From assembly GCA_032718475.1 (NCBI GenBank), contig JAUCBJ010004682.1:1-38576 (forward strand): 38,576 nt of DNA, read 5' to 3'. Origin of the DNA: Nemertoderma westbladi (lineage: Eukaryota > Xenacoelomorpha > Nemertodermatida > Nemertodermatidae). The notes under the pieces are model-generated. The model searched no databases. It was not told the DNA's origin and saw only the letters and a program-made list of their open reading frames with translations. The translations under genes were made by a program, and so were the position numbers. This document shows positions 8,551 to 17,384 of this stretch, one piece after another (position 1 is the stretch's first letter; every line of letters begins with the position of its first letter).

Positions 8551-9516
8551 ATGAGTGGTCCTGATTCGGCAGGGAGGCGCTCCTCATTGGCCTCTCAGCC
8601 GCAGTCAGGGACCATGGATGTTGCTCCAGAGGACAGATCGGGTATCACCATCGTGAATGGGTGTTTAGCTTTGCTAGTCCAAGGTTTATCCTCTAGCTGT
8701 TCTGCAACGGTACAGGAATCGTGTTTAACTCGGTACACTCCCTCGGATATTCTTCTTGCGAAAGAAAAACTGTTTAATTGTTGTGGATTTGATCCAATCG
8801 AGAGGCGGGATTCCGCGGGACGCACTGCGGCAAAGGCGAATGTAAGTGATATGTTTGATAAAGTAAGAGCAATGGATATGAATGGAAGCATGCCTGTAAT
8901 AGCAGTTGAGGCATTGGAAGCCTTGTCTCTACCGAACTTGTTTATGCAGTCAGAAATGGGGTTACAAGTTAAGCAGTCACGTCTTGAGGAGAAATTTGAC
9001 CAGGGTTTACGGTCATTGCAGAAAGATTTAGTCGAGAGAATGCAATCATTGGCGAAACTTGTGATGTCGACTAAATCGACAGAGTCACAAATACTGGTTC
9101 GGTTCGGAGATCCACCATCGGTAGGGTGGGAATTCCCACCATTACCTGTAGGTAGCATTGATCAAAACAACAGACCAGCAATTTATTTCCCGTATCGGGA
9201 GGCTATAAGCAAAGCATCAGCCCCTAACCAAGTGGGTAGTCCAGTTATCTGTGGACGGGAGTCACAAGATACTCGTCCGAAAGTGCTCGTGAAGAGGTTA
9301 TATTCTCCGGCCCCACCAGGGCGTTATCCATTCCGTCATCCTTCGTCCCCGGCCGTAAAGACCAGAAATATGTACACAGTATTGGATGGGCATTACAGTG
9401 GCCAAGGTCAAGGAAGCGCTAAGCGCCCCAGGCAGGCATCTGCTGGGGAGATGGTGGTGGATAAGTCGATAACCAACAGGATGTCCAAGAGATACCAACT
9501 CCGAGGCATCGAATAG
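8551..9516 (+). pseudogene. LINE ORF1, N-terminal part
   Basis: I prefer the ATG at 8551 (MSGPDSAGRR), the first in-frame ATG; the frame opens upstream at a GTG at 8536. About 321 residues follow. Residues 125-185 are helical and charged (QSRLEEKFDQGLRSLQ), a probable coiled coil for trimerisation or RNA binding. A Pro/Arg-rich basic region ends in SKRYQLRGIE. The frame ends at a TAG at 9514-9516, but protein-like sequence continues at once in another phase, so a one-base indel near 9510 has split ORF1. ORF1 proteins of this class bind element RNA and act as chaperones. The exact subfamily is not known to me. Confidence 0.7.
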
Positions 9517-9886
9517 ATGATGAGGGTTATAACCTCGTCGAACGGAAGCCGAGGCGGCAGCATGTAATTGGTACGGGCGGAGGATCCGCTAGTTCATCTG
9601 GGGAAACTGCTCGAAAGACTCGTGCGGCACCAGCACATATATATGTGTTTCGCGTTCACATCTCGGTAACTCTGGCGGATATGGTGGCGGATCTGGCTGA
9701 AATGGGGATTACGATCAAAGAAGCAGATATAGAAAAGAAATCTCGTGACGAATCGTGGTCGACGTCTAATGGTTTCAAGATTGCTGTTCAACGGGTTGAT
9801 TTAAAGAAAGCGTTTCTGGATCTCTCGATCCAGAGACGTGGCCATCCGGGGTTTGTGTTCGCGCGTGGCGTTATAGCCGCTTTATA
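9516..9886 (+). pseudogene. LINE ORF1, central nucleic-acid-binding domain
   Basis: In the phase starting at 9516 the sequence reads DDEGYNLVERKPRR, then a Gly/Ser-rich linker, then IYVFRVHISVTLADMVADL and a compact region ending in RGHPGFVFARGV. The order DDxGxxxV, basic patch, YVFRV and a final [hydrophobic]PxGV-like motif is familiar from ORF1 proteins of CR1/L2-like elements in marine invertebrates, where it forms an RRM-like fold. It continues directly into the peptide repeats. Family-level recognition is moderate. Confidence 0.6.
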
Positions 9887-10361
9887 CCAGGTTACGGCGG
9901 TCAAGATAAGAATCTGGTTCCTAAAGCAGGATACAGCGGTCCAGATAATAATCGGGTTCCTAATGCAGGATACAGTGGTCCAGATAATAATCGGGTTTCT
10001 TATGCAGGATACGGCGGTCCAGATAATACAGCTTAATGCGGGATACGGCGGTCCAGATAATACAGCTAGATATGCAGGATACGGCGGTCCAGATAATACA
10101 GCTAGATATGCGGGATACGGCGGTCCAGATAATAGATATGCAGGATACGGCGGTCCAGATAATACTAGGGTTCCATACGCAGGTTCTGGCGGGCCAGATA
10201 ATACTCGGGTTCCTAATGCAAATTCCGGTGGGCCAGATAATACTCAGGTCCCATTTGCAGAGAATGCAGGTTCTGGAGGTTCAGATAATACTCGGGTTCC
10301 TATTGTTGGTCCCAGGGGTCGAGATAATATACAGGTTCCTAGCGCAATTTCCAGTAACTAG
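9887..10361 (+). repeat. Coding minisatellite in ORF1: GYGGPDN repeats
   Basis: About twelve tandem units of 30-48 bp encode variants of GYGGPDNTRVPNA. The first four units (9887-10034) are in one phase and the other eight (10035-10361) in another, shifted by an indel at CAGCTTAATGCG. Unit lengths stay close to multiples of three and substitutions between units are partly silent, which suggests the tract was once coding. It closes ORF1 with SAISSN and a stop at 10359-10361. A disordered Gly/Asn-rich tail of this kind is unusual for a LINE ORF1. Confidence 0.75.
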
Positions 10362-10401
10362 TTAAGTTTGGTATATATTTTTCTTTTAAATATTTTATAC
10401 A

Positions 10402-10597
10402 ATGGATACTTCACATTTACTACACAATGGTGCATTTTGTATGACTTCATATAACAGTACTGGTTTGTCACCCGATAAACTTGACTTTATCAATGTATTA
10501 TTAGCTGGAAGCGATATTGTCTGTATTCAGGAGCACTTTTTATTGCGTGATAATTCTTATAAGCTTACAGCAGCTTTCCCTGCATTTAAATGTTTAA
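10402..10597 (+). pseudogene. LINE ORF2, start of endonuclease domain
   Basis: An ATG at 10402, 40 bp after the ORF1 stop, opens ORF2. The first 66 residues contain TSYNSTGLS and VCIQEHFLL, matching the first Asn-containing strand and the catalytic Glu motif (QEH) of the exonuclease-endonuclease-phosphatase fold used by LINEs to nick target DNA. The frame is interrupted at 10597 by the TTAA-flanked foldback element; the remainder of the domain resumes at 11737 in the same reading phase once a single TTAA is counted. Confidence 0.75.
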
Positions 10598-10628
<31 letters not shown>

Positions 10629-11134
10629 AGCGCATTTTCTGACCAAAAAGTCGAATTTTTGAAACATATCCTATCTGATGCAGAATTTCATGCTGAATCC
10701 AAATATGGAAACCGTTTTCCCATATCTTGCTTAGTTTTCGAGACATCTGGGATAGAAGATACTGGCTTCGATATATCGCGATATCGGTAAGGCGATAAAG
10801 TTTGGGGTTTGCATTCAATTTCTGAACATTTCTGTACCAATTGGTGCCAATTGGATGTCTCCACCAGAAAGAGCACAAAATTTTAATTGAGAAAGTATTT
10901 TTTTATGATTATTGGACCTACTGATCAGTTTATAAGACAACTTCATGTCTACGGAATGAAGACGGGACTCGAATAAGCGACTCTGCGGTATTTGCGGGGT
11001 TACACGGAATAGACTTATTGGTCATCGGAGATCTTCAAAATGTATAATCTCCAGTAGTTCTAGTGGTCGTACGGAGTTCGTTTAGGGCTCATTCGAAAGC
11101 TCTTTTCTCAGAGACCAAAGTTACCATTTGGTTT
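10598..11134 (+). repeat. Left inverted arm of the foldback element
   Basis: It pairs with 11238-11736. It starts with a run of 30 G (10598-10627), against 7 C at the other end. Relative to the right arm it has about 13 extra nucleotides around 10945-10965 (CTACGGAATGAAG region) and a 3-nt insertion near 11052. Similarity is otherwise high over its length. A 94-codon minus-strand frame lies within it but has no recognised motif. Confidence 0.85.
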
Positions 11135-11237
11135 GGCAAACTCTTGAAAGCTGCCTGAGCAATCATAACTTGAACAAAATTTGCAAGGCATATTTTACCA
11201 AAATTCATGTTATGTTGCTTTAGAACCATTTTGTCTT

Positions 11238-11736
11238 AAATCAAATGGTAACTTTGTTCTCTAAGAAAAGAGCTTTCAAATGAGCCTAAAACCAACTTCG
11301 TACGACCACTAGAACTGGAAATTATACATTTTGAAGATCTCCGATGACCGATAAGTCTATTCCGTGTAATCCCGCAAAGACTGCAGAGTCGCTTATTCGA
11401 GTCCCGAGACTTGAAGTTGTCTTATAAACTGATCAGTACATCCAATAATCATAAAAAAATACTTTCTCAATTAAAATTTTGTGCTCTTTCTCGTGGAGAC
11501 ATCCAATTGGCACCAATTGGTACAGAAATTTGCAGAAATTGAATGCAAACCCCAAACTTCATTGCCTTACCGATATCGCAATATATTGGAGCCAGTATCT
11601 TCTATGCCAGATATCTCGAAAACTAAGCAAGATATGGGAAAACGGTTTCCATATTTGGATTCAGCATGAAATTCTGCATCAGATAGGATATGTTTCAAAA
11701 ATTCGTCTTTTTGGTCAGAAAATGAGCTACCCCCCC
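11238..11736 (-). repeat. Right inverted arm of the foldback element
   Basis: It is the reverse complement of 10598-11134 with scattered substitutions. It ends in GAGCTAC followed by six further C, then TTAA. The open frame from 11479 begins in this arm and runs out into the LINE endonuclease, so the predicted 201-residue protein is a chimera of transposon arm and LINE sequence and is not a real gene. Confidence 0.85.
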
Positions 11737-11740
11737 TTAA

Positions 11741-12300
11741 TACAACCCGCGCAGTCTAGCACAGTAAATGAAGTATCTGCAGGTAGGCCTAGCGGCGGAC
11801 TCTGCTTTATTTATAGGTCATCTTTGTCTAAATATATATCTAGAATTAACGTTACGAATCCTCGATTGCAAGCTGTACGAGTTGAATTGCCCAATGTTAA
11901 CCCTTTTGTGATAATTAATTGTTATTTTCCAGTAGATGCGCGGGACAATATTAATGTATCAGACGATTTACTTACTCTTACTAATGATATCAAACATCTA
12001 TTTTATCGGAGCAGCTTTGTAATGTTATACTTGCAGGGGATTTCAATGCTGATTTTTCACGTGTATCTATGCATGTTCGAGTAATTAGTCAATTTTTACA
12101 GGAATTTAAATTAGAACGTCTATGGGATTTAATCCTATTGATTATACTTACACATGCTACAGAGATCAGGCATCTTTTCATTCCACTTTAGATCACTTTT
12201 TCAGTTCGAGTAAATTGGTAGAAAATGTTACTGATTCTGGTGTAGTACATTCTGGTGCTAATTTATCTTTTCATGACCCAATATTTTCGAAGTTGAAAGT
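11741..12300 (+). pseudogene. LINE ORF2, rest of endonuclease domain
   Basis: It continues the endonuclease after the foldback insertion: GGLCFIYRSSL, then VIINCYFPV, AGDFNADF (the metal-binding Asp and Asn), STLDHFF and LSFHDPIF, the final catalytic Asp/His region. These are in three phases: the first to about 12018, then AGDFNADF in another to about 12125, then STLDHFF in a third. Two frameshifts therefore break the domain. Recognition is good because all late EEP motifs are present in order. Confidence 0.75.
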
Positions 12301-12796
12301 TAGTGGTGTAAATTTACCACGTGTTAATTATAGCTCAGGTGATGCTACTGGTAATGGTAAAATTAAATTTAAGCGAGCTACTATTGAACAGCAACATGAC
12401 TTTGTAAACAATCTACATAATAAATTGGATGGCATTGAGGTTGAGTCAGGTTGTATAACATGTGGTAATATTTTTTGTGCGGACCTTACTCATAGACTGT
12501 TTATTGAAAAATATGTTTTAGATATTCTTGAATGCATTGATATCAGCTGTAGTAGTTTAAATAATAATTATAATGGTGAGCCCCGTGCTACTAATAATCA
12601 CCCTAAACTTCCCGGTTGGTCGGAGCGAGTTAAACCATTTAGAGATGAAGCTATCCTATGGCATTCCTTGTGGGTCTCGGCGGGGTGTCCGAATGCTTCA
12701 CAAAATAGTCAGCTTTTTCACATGCGACGGGTGTCTCGCGTGCAGTATAAGTATGCCGTCCGACGGCTCAAACGTTCAGTAGATAATGTGCATTGA
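12122..12796 (+). pseudogene. LINE ORF2, endonuclease end and linker to RT
   Basis: A 224-codon frame from the end of the endonuclease into the linker. The conserved linker block KLPGWSERVKPFRDEAILWH followed by SLWVSAGCP is a hallmark of CR1/L2-like ORF2 proteins. A TGA at 12794-12796 ends it, in a position where the related proteins carry sense sequence, and the same phase continues beyond it into the RT domain, so this is a nonsense mutation (TGG to TGA is likely). Confidence 0.75.
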
Positions 12797-13927
12797 GATA
12801 AACTCCTACAGGCGTGTTTAAGGAATAATAGTGATATATTTAAAGAAATAAAGAAACTTATATCCACACCGAACACTGTGACTTCGACCATTGATGGTTG
12901 TACAGACCCACAATCAATAGCCGACCGATTCGCAAGTATATATTCGGATCTATATAATCAACCGTATGATTCCGATTTAGAGTTCTTAAGATCGCAGATT
13001 TCTGATAAACTCGAAGGATGTGATTCAGCTGATTTCCCGCATATCACTCCGGATTTGGTCAGTGAAGGTCTACATAGGCTAAAAAGCTCTAAAACAGACG
13101 TAACTTTTGATTTTGATTCTGATTGCCTGATCAATGGTCCTCCAGAATTATGTTCACATTTAAGTGTTTTGTTCAACAGTTTTCTCATTCATGGCTTTGT
13201 TCCACAGTTCTTACTGACGTGTGTCATTATTCCTTTGATAAAAGATAAATTAGGTGACGATTCCCTTTCCAGTAATTACAGGGCTATTGCCTTATCCTCC
13301 CTCCTGATTAAGTTGTTTGAGTGGGTCATGCTGATCTCGCAGGCTGAGTGCTTACATTTGGATGAGTTGCAATTCGGGTTCCAAAGTGGTTCCAGTACGT
13401 CCCAATGTACCTGGGCAGCTACAGAGGTTCTTGGTTTCTATTCTAGAAACGCAACTCCTGTATTTGGATGTCTTCTCGATCTATCGAAAGCCTTCGATAT
13501 GGTTGAATGGTGCAAGCTATTTCTGGAACTTATTAAAAAGGGGTTTTCTCCTTTTTTCTTATGAACCCTGCTATGGATCTATAGTAATCAAACATGTTGC
13601 GTCCGCTGGAACAGCTTCCATTCCGAGTCATTTACGTTAACGAACGGAGTTCGTCAAGGTTCAGTGCCATCTCCGATTCTGTTCTGTATTATATTGGATA
13701 AATTAATATCAAAACTGAGGTCATCTAAAGTTGGTTGTTATATTGGTTCTTTTTATTTTGGTATTTTCGGCTGCGCAGATGATCTTCTCCTTTTATGCCC
13801 TTCCATAGTGGGACTATGGTCAAGTTATGCGAGGAGTTCGCAACCAAACACCATCTCGTGTTTAGTACAAACCCGAATCCGGATAAATCCAAATCCAAAT
13901 GCATTCCTTTTGGGAGAGTGTGGTTAA
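12797..13927 (+). pseudogene. LINE ORF2, reverse transcriptase domain
   Basis: The same phase as 12122-12796, open except for a TGA at 13562-13564. Motifs in order: PLIKDKLGDDSLSSNYRAIA (RT block 1-2), FGFQSGSSTSQC, LLDLSKAFDMVEW (catalytic Asp in the first aspartate motif), TNGVRQGSVPSPILF, and GCADDLLLLCPS (the paired catalytic aspartates, normally YADD). The active-site aspartates are preserved although the gene is broken. The reading moves to another phase at about 13816 (CEEFATKHHL), so the thumb region is frameshifted. The enzyme would have primed cDNA synthesis at nicked target DNA. Confidence 0.85.
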
Positions 13928-14310
13928 ACCCACAGCGTCAGTAATGCTGAACGGGAGACCACTTCCTTGGGTCAGGGAGGCGTTGCATCTAGGAAACATG
14001 TTAGATTTCCAGAACATAATAGAGTCTGATATTATACGAAAATGGGGAAAATTTATAGGAAAGCTCAATGCACTTAGACAAGAATTCTATTTTTCTGATC
14101 CGTATGTTTTGAGTAACATTCAGCGTATTTATTGCACATCCTTCTATGGTAGTAATTTATGGGATCTTTTTTCTGCATCGTGTACTCGTATATACAGTTC
14201 ATGGAAGATTAATATTAGGATTATTTTCAGATTGCCTTTTACATCACATAGATATATTGTAGAAAATTTAATGCAGTTTAAACACCCCAGTGTTATGTTA
14301 TATTCACGCT
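13816..14310 (+). pseudogene. LINE ORF2, C-terminal region
   Basis: It holds CEEFATKHHLVFSTNPNP in one phase to about 13925, then LNGRPLPWVREALHLGNML in the next, the LPW...HLG block found after the RT palm in CR1/L2-like elements. Further on, FRLPFTSHRYIVENLM matches the usual LPxxTHR C-terminal motif. The LINE match ends at about 14310, near SRYNPDY, and a BEL gag zinc knuckle begins within a few codons in the same open frame. The element's own stop codon and 3' UTR are missing. Confidence 0.7.
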
Positions 14311-14471
14311 ACAACCCCGATTACAAATGTCAATTACATAGAAATGGGACCCATAAGACCATAGACTGTAAGCATTGGCAGGCGTTACTTAAACAAGAGA
14401 CAATTCAAAGGATGAATTTCAAGAACCACCGATCAAGTATGCCGAGACTGATGGAACTGGAGGCCAGATGA
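14311..14471 (+). pseudogene. BEL gag zinc-knuckle fragment
   Basis: It contains CQLHRNGTHKTIDC (Cys at 14328), a C-x2-H-x4-H-x4-C knuckle followed by KHWQALLKQETIQRMN, an arrangement found in Gag of LTR retrotransposons including BEL/Pao. It is read in the same open frame as the upstream LINE C-terminus (ORF 13899-14471), so the predicted 190-residue product is a LINE-BEL chimera. The pol protease begins about 20 bp later. All gag sequence before the knuckle is missing. Confidence 0.6.
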
Positions 14472-14489
14472 TGGAGACGAGCACCATGG

Positions 14490-14720
14490 GAGCAAGGAGG
14501 AAGGGAATGGTACTACTCGGAGTAGTACCAGTGAGAATAATTGGAAAAACGTTCTATCGGTTACAACACTAATGTAGGTCAATAGTGGAGCAGCGTTCAC
14601 GCTAACGGAGAGTTGGGTGGCCGAGAAGATAGGATTGGAGACCAGGCCAAGTGAGATGGCGGTGACCACAATATTGAGCAAGGGTGAGGTCATGAAGATG
14701 AGGATAGGAGGTGTGAAATT
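14490..14720 (+). pseudogene. BEL/Pao aspartic protease remnant
   Basis: GVVPVRIIGKTFYR in one phase is followed after a frameshift near 14560 by NSGAAFTLTESWVAEKIGL. In working BEL proteases this position reads DSG or DTG; here codon 14581-14583 is AAT, so the catalytic Asp is replaced by Asn, and a TAG lies two codons before it. A second frameshift at about 14720-14736 separates it from the tether. A 21-bp palindrome (GGTACTACTC-G-GAGTAGTACC, 14509-14529) falls inside the coding part. Confidence 0.7.
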
Positions 14721-14735
14721 GCAGCAATATCACCA

Positions 14736-15214
14736 GGGTGCGACTTTGGGGCTACCATCGAACCCATCCAAATAATAGAGTTGATCAACATCAACGCCAG
14801 GCGACCTACAAAGATCGAGATAGAGCAATACCGGTACCTGGATGGCATCGACTTCTCCATACCCGAACTAGATGCCCCGAAAGTGTCTCTCATAGTCGGC
14901 ATGGACTGTCCAATGGCCCATGAGAGACTGCAGACCATATTCAGCGACGATAAAGAGCGAGACCCTGTGGCCATTCTCACCCCATTTGGATGGACGCTCA
15001 GTGGCCCAATAAAAATGAGGATCCCATTCAGCGTGTCCAAATCCTCAGGGTGCATGTTCACAGGGACGATGATGGAGATGAAGGACGAAGGAGCAGGGGA
15101 ACAACTCCAGAGGCTGCTATGGCAGTACTTCGAGGGGTTAAAAGAGACCGGGGTGGGAACCTCGGTAGAGGACAAGCAGACCCAGGAGAGCGTCAGGAGC
15201 TCAATGAAGTGTGA
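14736..15214 (+). pseudogene. BEL/Pao pol tether between protease and RT
   Basis: An open phase reading ELININARRPTKIEIEQY, then VSLIVGMDCPMAHERLQ and PVAILTPFGWTLSGPIK. The pattern (hydrophobic-hydrophobic-G-x-D, then TPxGWxLxGP) is the conserved stretch that follows the protease in BEL/Pao pol. The frame then runs into a tract of 11 G at 15215-15225, after which the RT continues in the next phase. Confidence 0.75.
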
Positions 15215-15225
15215 GGGGGGGGGGG
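15215..15225 (+). repeat. G11 homopolymer at a frame switch in pol
   Basis: Upstream pol reads in the phase of 14781 and downstream RT in the phase of 15211; the change happens at this run of eleven G. A length change in the homopolymer, in the genome or in sequencing, would explain the shift. Confidence 0.7.
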
Positions 15226-16035
15226 CGATATGCCATAGCGATGGTATGGAAGGAGCCAAAGGTGCCTCTACCAGACAACAAAAGGATGGTCATGACAAGG
15301 CTCCAAAAATTAAAGCAAACACTTAGGCGGAGCCTGGAGAAGAATGAGTATATACGTAAAACCATCAAGAAATACGTGGATCAGGGATGGGCCGTGGAGC
15401 TACCAGTGGACGAGCTGAACACCAACAGGATTTACTATCTGCTACTTCATGTGGCCCTAGACCCCAAAAAAGGCAAGTTGAAGATGGTGGTCGATGTCTC
15501 TGCCAAGACGAATGGCAAGAGCCTAAACGATTACCTGCTAGAAGGCCCCAATATCTACAACTCGGGGATAGAAGTTATGTTGAGGTTTAGAAGTGGAAAG
15601 CACGCCTTCACGTGCGATATAGAGGGCATGTTTAACCAATTGCGGGTGACTGAGGAGGATAGCAATAGCCAACGTTTCCTGTTGTACAACAGCGATGAAG
15701 AACCGTCAGAGATACCGATGTACAAGATGGTAGTGCAGAATATGGGGGCCAAGTCGTCCTCATTCACCACGACCACCGCCGTAAGAGACACAGTGGAGGG
15801 CAAAGAGGGGGAGTATAGCGAGAAGGCAATCGATATGATTCGACGCGGATTTTACGTGGATCATGGAATGGGTTCAGGATACTCAGTTAAGGAGATCCTC
15901 AACACAGGGCGCGAAGTTTGCGACATCCTGAAGAAGTCAGAATTCAACTTGACGAAGTTCCAGTTGAACTCCAAAGAATTCATGGAGGCCATAGAGGATA
16001 AGTACCATATGAGTACCAGAGTACCAGTTAAATAA
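15226..16035 (+). pseudogene. BEL/Pao reverse transcriptase
   Basis: The domain starts right after the G11 tract (RYAIAMVWKEPKVPL). It contains KMVVDVSAKTNGKSLNDYLL, the BEL/Pao signature around block 2, then CDIEGMFNQLRV with the first catalytic Asp (15616-15618), VVQNMGAKSSS, and FYVDHGMG. The last should be YVDD; codon 15862-15864 is CAT, so the second catalytic aspartate is His. The frame is otherwise open for about 270 codons to a TAA at 16033-16035. The RT is thus full through palm but predicted inactive. The ORF's nominal GTG start at 15211 is not meaningful. Confidence 0.85.
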
Positions 16036-16216
16036 CTGGGAGCAAATCTTGGGATAGGAGTAGCGCCCACTCCTACCCTCGGGTAGCAGCTATCGAAAGA
16101 GGAGCCTTCAGGTTGCCTCCGGCTTCGGCCGACTGTTTGCTTTTTTTGATAGAGGATAAACAGCCGGAGGTAAAATTAGATAGCCTATGATGGCAAAGGA
16201 ACAAATCATGGCGGAT
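16036..16216. other. Disrupted RT-RNase H connection with an inverted repeat
   Basis: Between the RT thumb and the KALGIIWN motif of the connection domain lies about 180 bp, with no clear BEL match. An inverted repeat at 16113-16173 pairs TTGCCTCCGGC with GCCGGAGGTAA (one mismatch) and, inside it, CTGTTT with AAACAG. It could be a small insertion in pol. No target-site duplication could be assigned. Confidence 0.45.
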
Positions 16217-16836
16217 AAGAGGATAGAATCACAACAGAAGGCACTAGGGATCATATGGAACCGGGAGATGGACGAGTTGGAATATCAACTGAGTCAGGAG
16301 GGTACCGGGATCCATACTAAGTGAGGCTATGTGTCACACATAGCGAGGATTTATGATCCGCTAGGACTAGCATCCCCATTGTTAGTCACGGGGAAGCAGA
16401 TACTTAAAAGGGTCTACAAGATCAAAAACGACTGGGATGCGGAGGTCCCGACGGAGATAAGTAACAGTGGGAGAAATGGACAGGGAGCCTAGAAGATATG
16501 GGAACTTACAGTATGCCACGTGTATACTTCCCGGATGGAGACATGAGCGAGTTAGAACTGCATATGTTTTCCGATGCATCCCTGGAAGCATATGGTGCTG
16601 CGCTTTATTTGGTTCAGTGGAAGGGGACTCATAAGCCCAGGCTTGCGTTCAGTAAAGCGAGGTCGACGCCACTGGATTCAGCATCAGTGCCAAAATTAGG
16701 ATTGAGAGCAACAGCGTACTTGGTGGACACGATACCAAGTATAGTAGAGACACACTAATGGACAGATTCCATGGTAGTATTGGGATGGTTGCATAACGAA
16801 AAGAAGTGTTATCCCATATTTGTAGCGAACAGAGTG
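16217..16836 (+). pseudogene. BEL/Pao connection and RNase H domain
   Basis: KALGIIWNREMDELEY, then after a TGA near 16322 ARIYDPLGLASPLLV, the strongly conserved BEL/Pao motif. The RNase H part (phase of 16498) has HMFSDASLEAYGAALYL with the catalytic Asp at 16573-16575 and PKLGLRA, where the family carries LEL; codon 16699-16701 is GGA, so the usual Glu is Gly. A TAA at 16756-16758 is followed in the same phase by WTDSMVVLGWL, the next acidic motif. RNase H would remove the RNA template during reverse transcription. This copy has at least two stops and a frameshift near 16835. Confidence 0.75.
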
Positions 16837-16837
16837 G

Positions 16838-17119
16838 ATGGAGTTAAGGGCAACAACAGACTTGGACAAGTGGCACTACTGCCCAACTGACGACAATCCA
16901 GCGGACTTGCTATTGAGGGGCGTACTACGCCACACTTTCTCGAGAAAGCAGGAGTTGTGGCAGCATGGTCCGAACTTCCTTAATGACAGGTCGAAGTGGC
17001 CACCGATGAGGAGGGTAGATCCAAGTGGAGAGGAAGTGATAGTAGAGGATGAGGGAAACGAATCGGAGGGGGATGACATATCTATCCAGCTAGTGAGAGA
17101 GATTAAGGAGACGTGTTAA
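16838..17119 (+). pseudogene. BEL/Pao post-RNase H region
   Basis: A 93-codon frame: WHYCPTDDNPADLLLRG, then PNFLNDRSKWPP. This is the conserved block between RNase H and integrase (normally NPADxxSRG ... W). A Glu/Asp-rich tail follows to a TAA at 17117-17119. The integrase zinc finger and first catalytic residues that should come next are missing. The corresponding block in the minus-strand element is clearly different, showing two BEL lineages. Confidence 0.75.
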
Positions 17120-17295
17120 ACACGGGGCTGGCAGAGTGTGAGGGGGCATTAAATGTTAAACCATTTTGTGTACCGAATGATGACCAAGGGTCATCGGGGG
17201 CTTTAACGCCGGTGCACAGATTGAGGGGGAGGCCAGCAGAGGTAGAATGTACCAGTAACGATGATATGAAGGGGTGGCATTCTACCGCCAAGTGA
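17113..17295 (+). pseudogene. BEL/Pao integrase remnant
   Basis: LAECEGALNVKPF, then NDDQGSSGALTPVHRLRGRP, matches the stretch at the end of the BEL/Pao integrase core (typically EIEAxLNxRPL ... LTPxHxLxGRP). It follows the post-RNase H block directly, so the HHCC and most of the DDE catalytic core have been deleted. It runs into a small tandem repeat at 17260. Confidence 0.6.
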
Positions 17296-17332
17296 CGATG
17301 AAATGAAGGGTGGCATTCTGCCGCCAAAAGAC
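17260..17332 (+). repeat. 36-37 bp direct repeat, two copies
   Basis: Copies at 17260-17296 and 17297-17332 share GATGAWATGAAGGGGTGGCA with small differences and CCGCCAA near the end. It interrupts the integrase-to-C-terminus stretch. Confidence 0.75.
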
Positions 17333-17384
17333 GATGACGAATTCTGTGAGATAACGGGAAGGTCGGACCTGAGACAGGAGGAGA

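Larger units (their letters stand above)
10594..11740. mobile_element. TTAA-flanked foldback DNA transposon (Kolobok-like or related MITE)
   Basis: Positions 10598-11736 form an imperfect inverted repeat: arms 10598-11134 and 11238-11736 around a loop of about 103 bp. The outer ends read G30-TAGCGCATTTTCTG and, on the complement, G7-TAGCTCATTTTCTG. Each end is bounded by TTAA (10594-10597 and 11737-11740), and the LINE reading frame is continuous if one TTAA is removed. This identifies a clean insertion with a TTAA target-site duplication. TTAA sites are used by piggyBac and Kolobok; piggyBac ends normally begin CCY, whereas purine-starting ends fit Kolobok better, but without a transposase the superfamily is an inference. 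It carries no transposase and is non-autonomous. Confidence 0.85.
8334..14310 (+). mobile_element. Decayed CR1/L2-like LINE, interrupted by a foldback element
   Basis: Two reading frames typical of a non-LTR retrotransposon occur in order: ORF1 (8551-10361) and ORF2 with an apurinic-type endonuclease followed by reverse transcriptase (10402 to about 14310). The RT motifs (NGVRQGSV, ADDLLLL) and the LPW...HLG block near the end fit the CR1/L2/Jockey-like group. At least two stops and several frameshifts show it is dead. The 3' end is missing: at about 14310 the frame runs into a BEL gag fragment. The 5' boundary is uncertain. Confidence 0.85.

Noticed and set aside
8595-9158. 187-codon minus-strand frame opposite LINE ORF1
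   Set aside because: It is antisense to ORF1, which has the recognisable architecture, and has no motif of its own.
10594-12084. Matching 94-codon and 201-codon proteins in the two foldback arms
   Set aside because: The frames coincide only because the arms are inverted copies. They have no known motif, and the longer one gets its length by running into the LINE.
14690-15259. 189-codon minus-strand frame opposite the BEL tether
   Set aside because: It is the antisense of a recognised pol segment (TPFGWTLSGP) and its content is Ser/Pro/Leu-rich as expected of a shadow.
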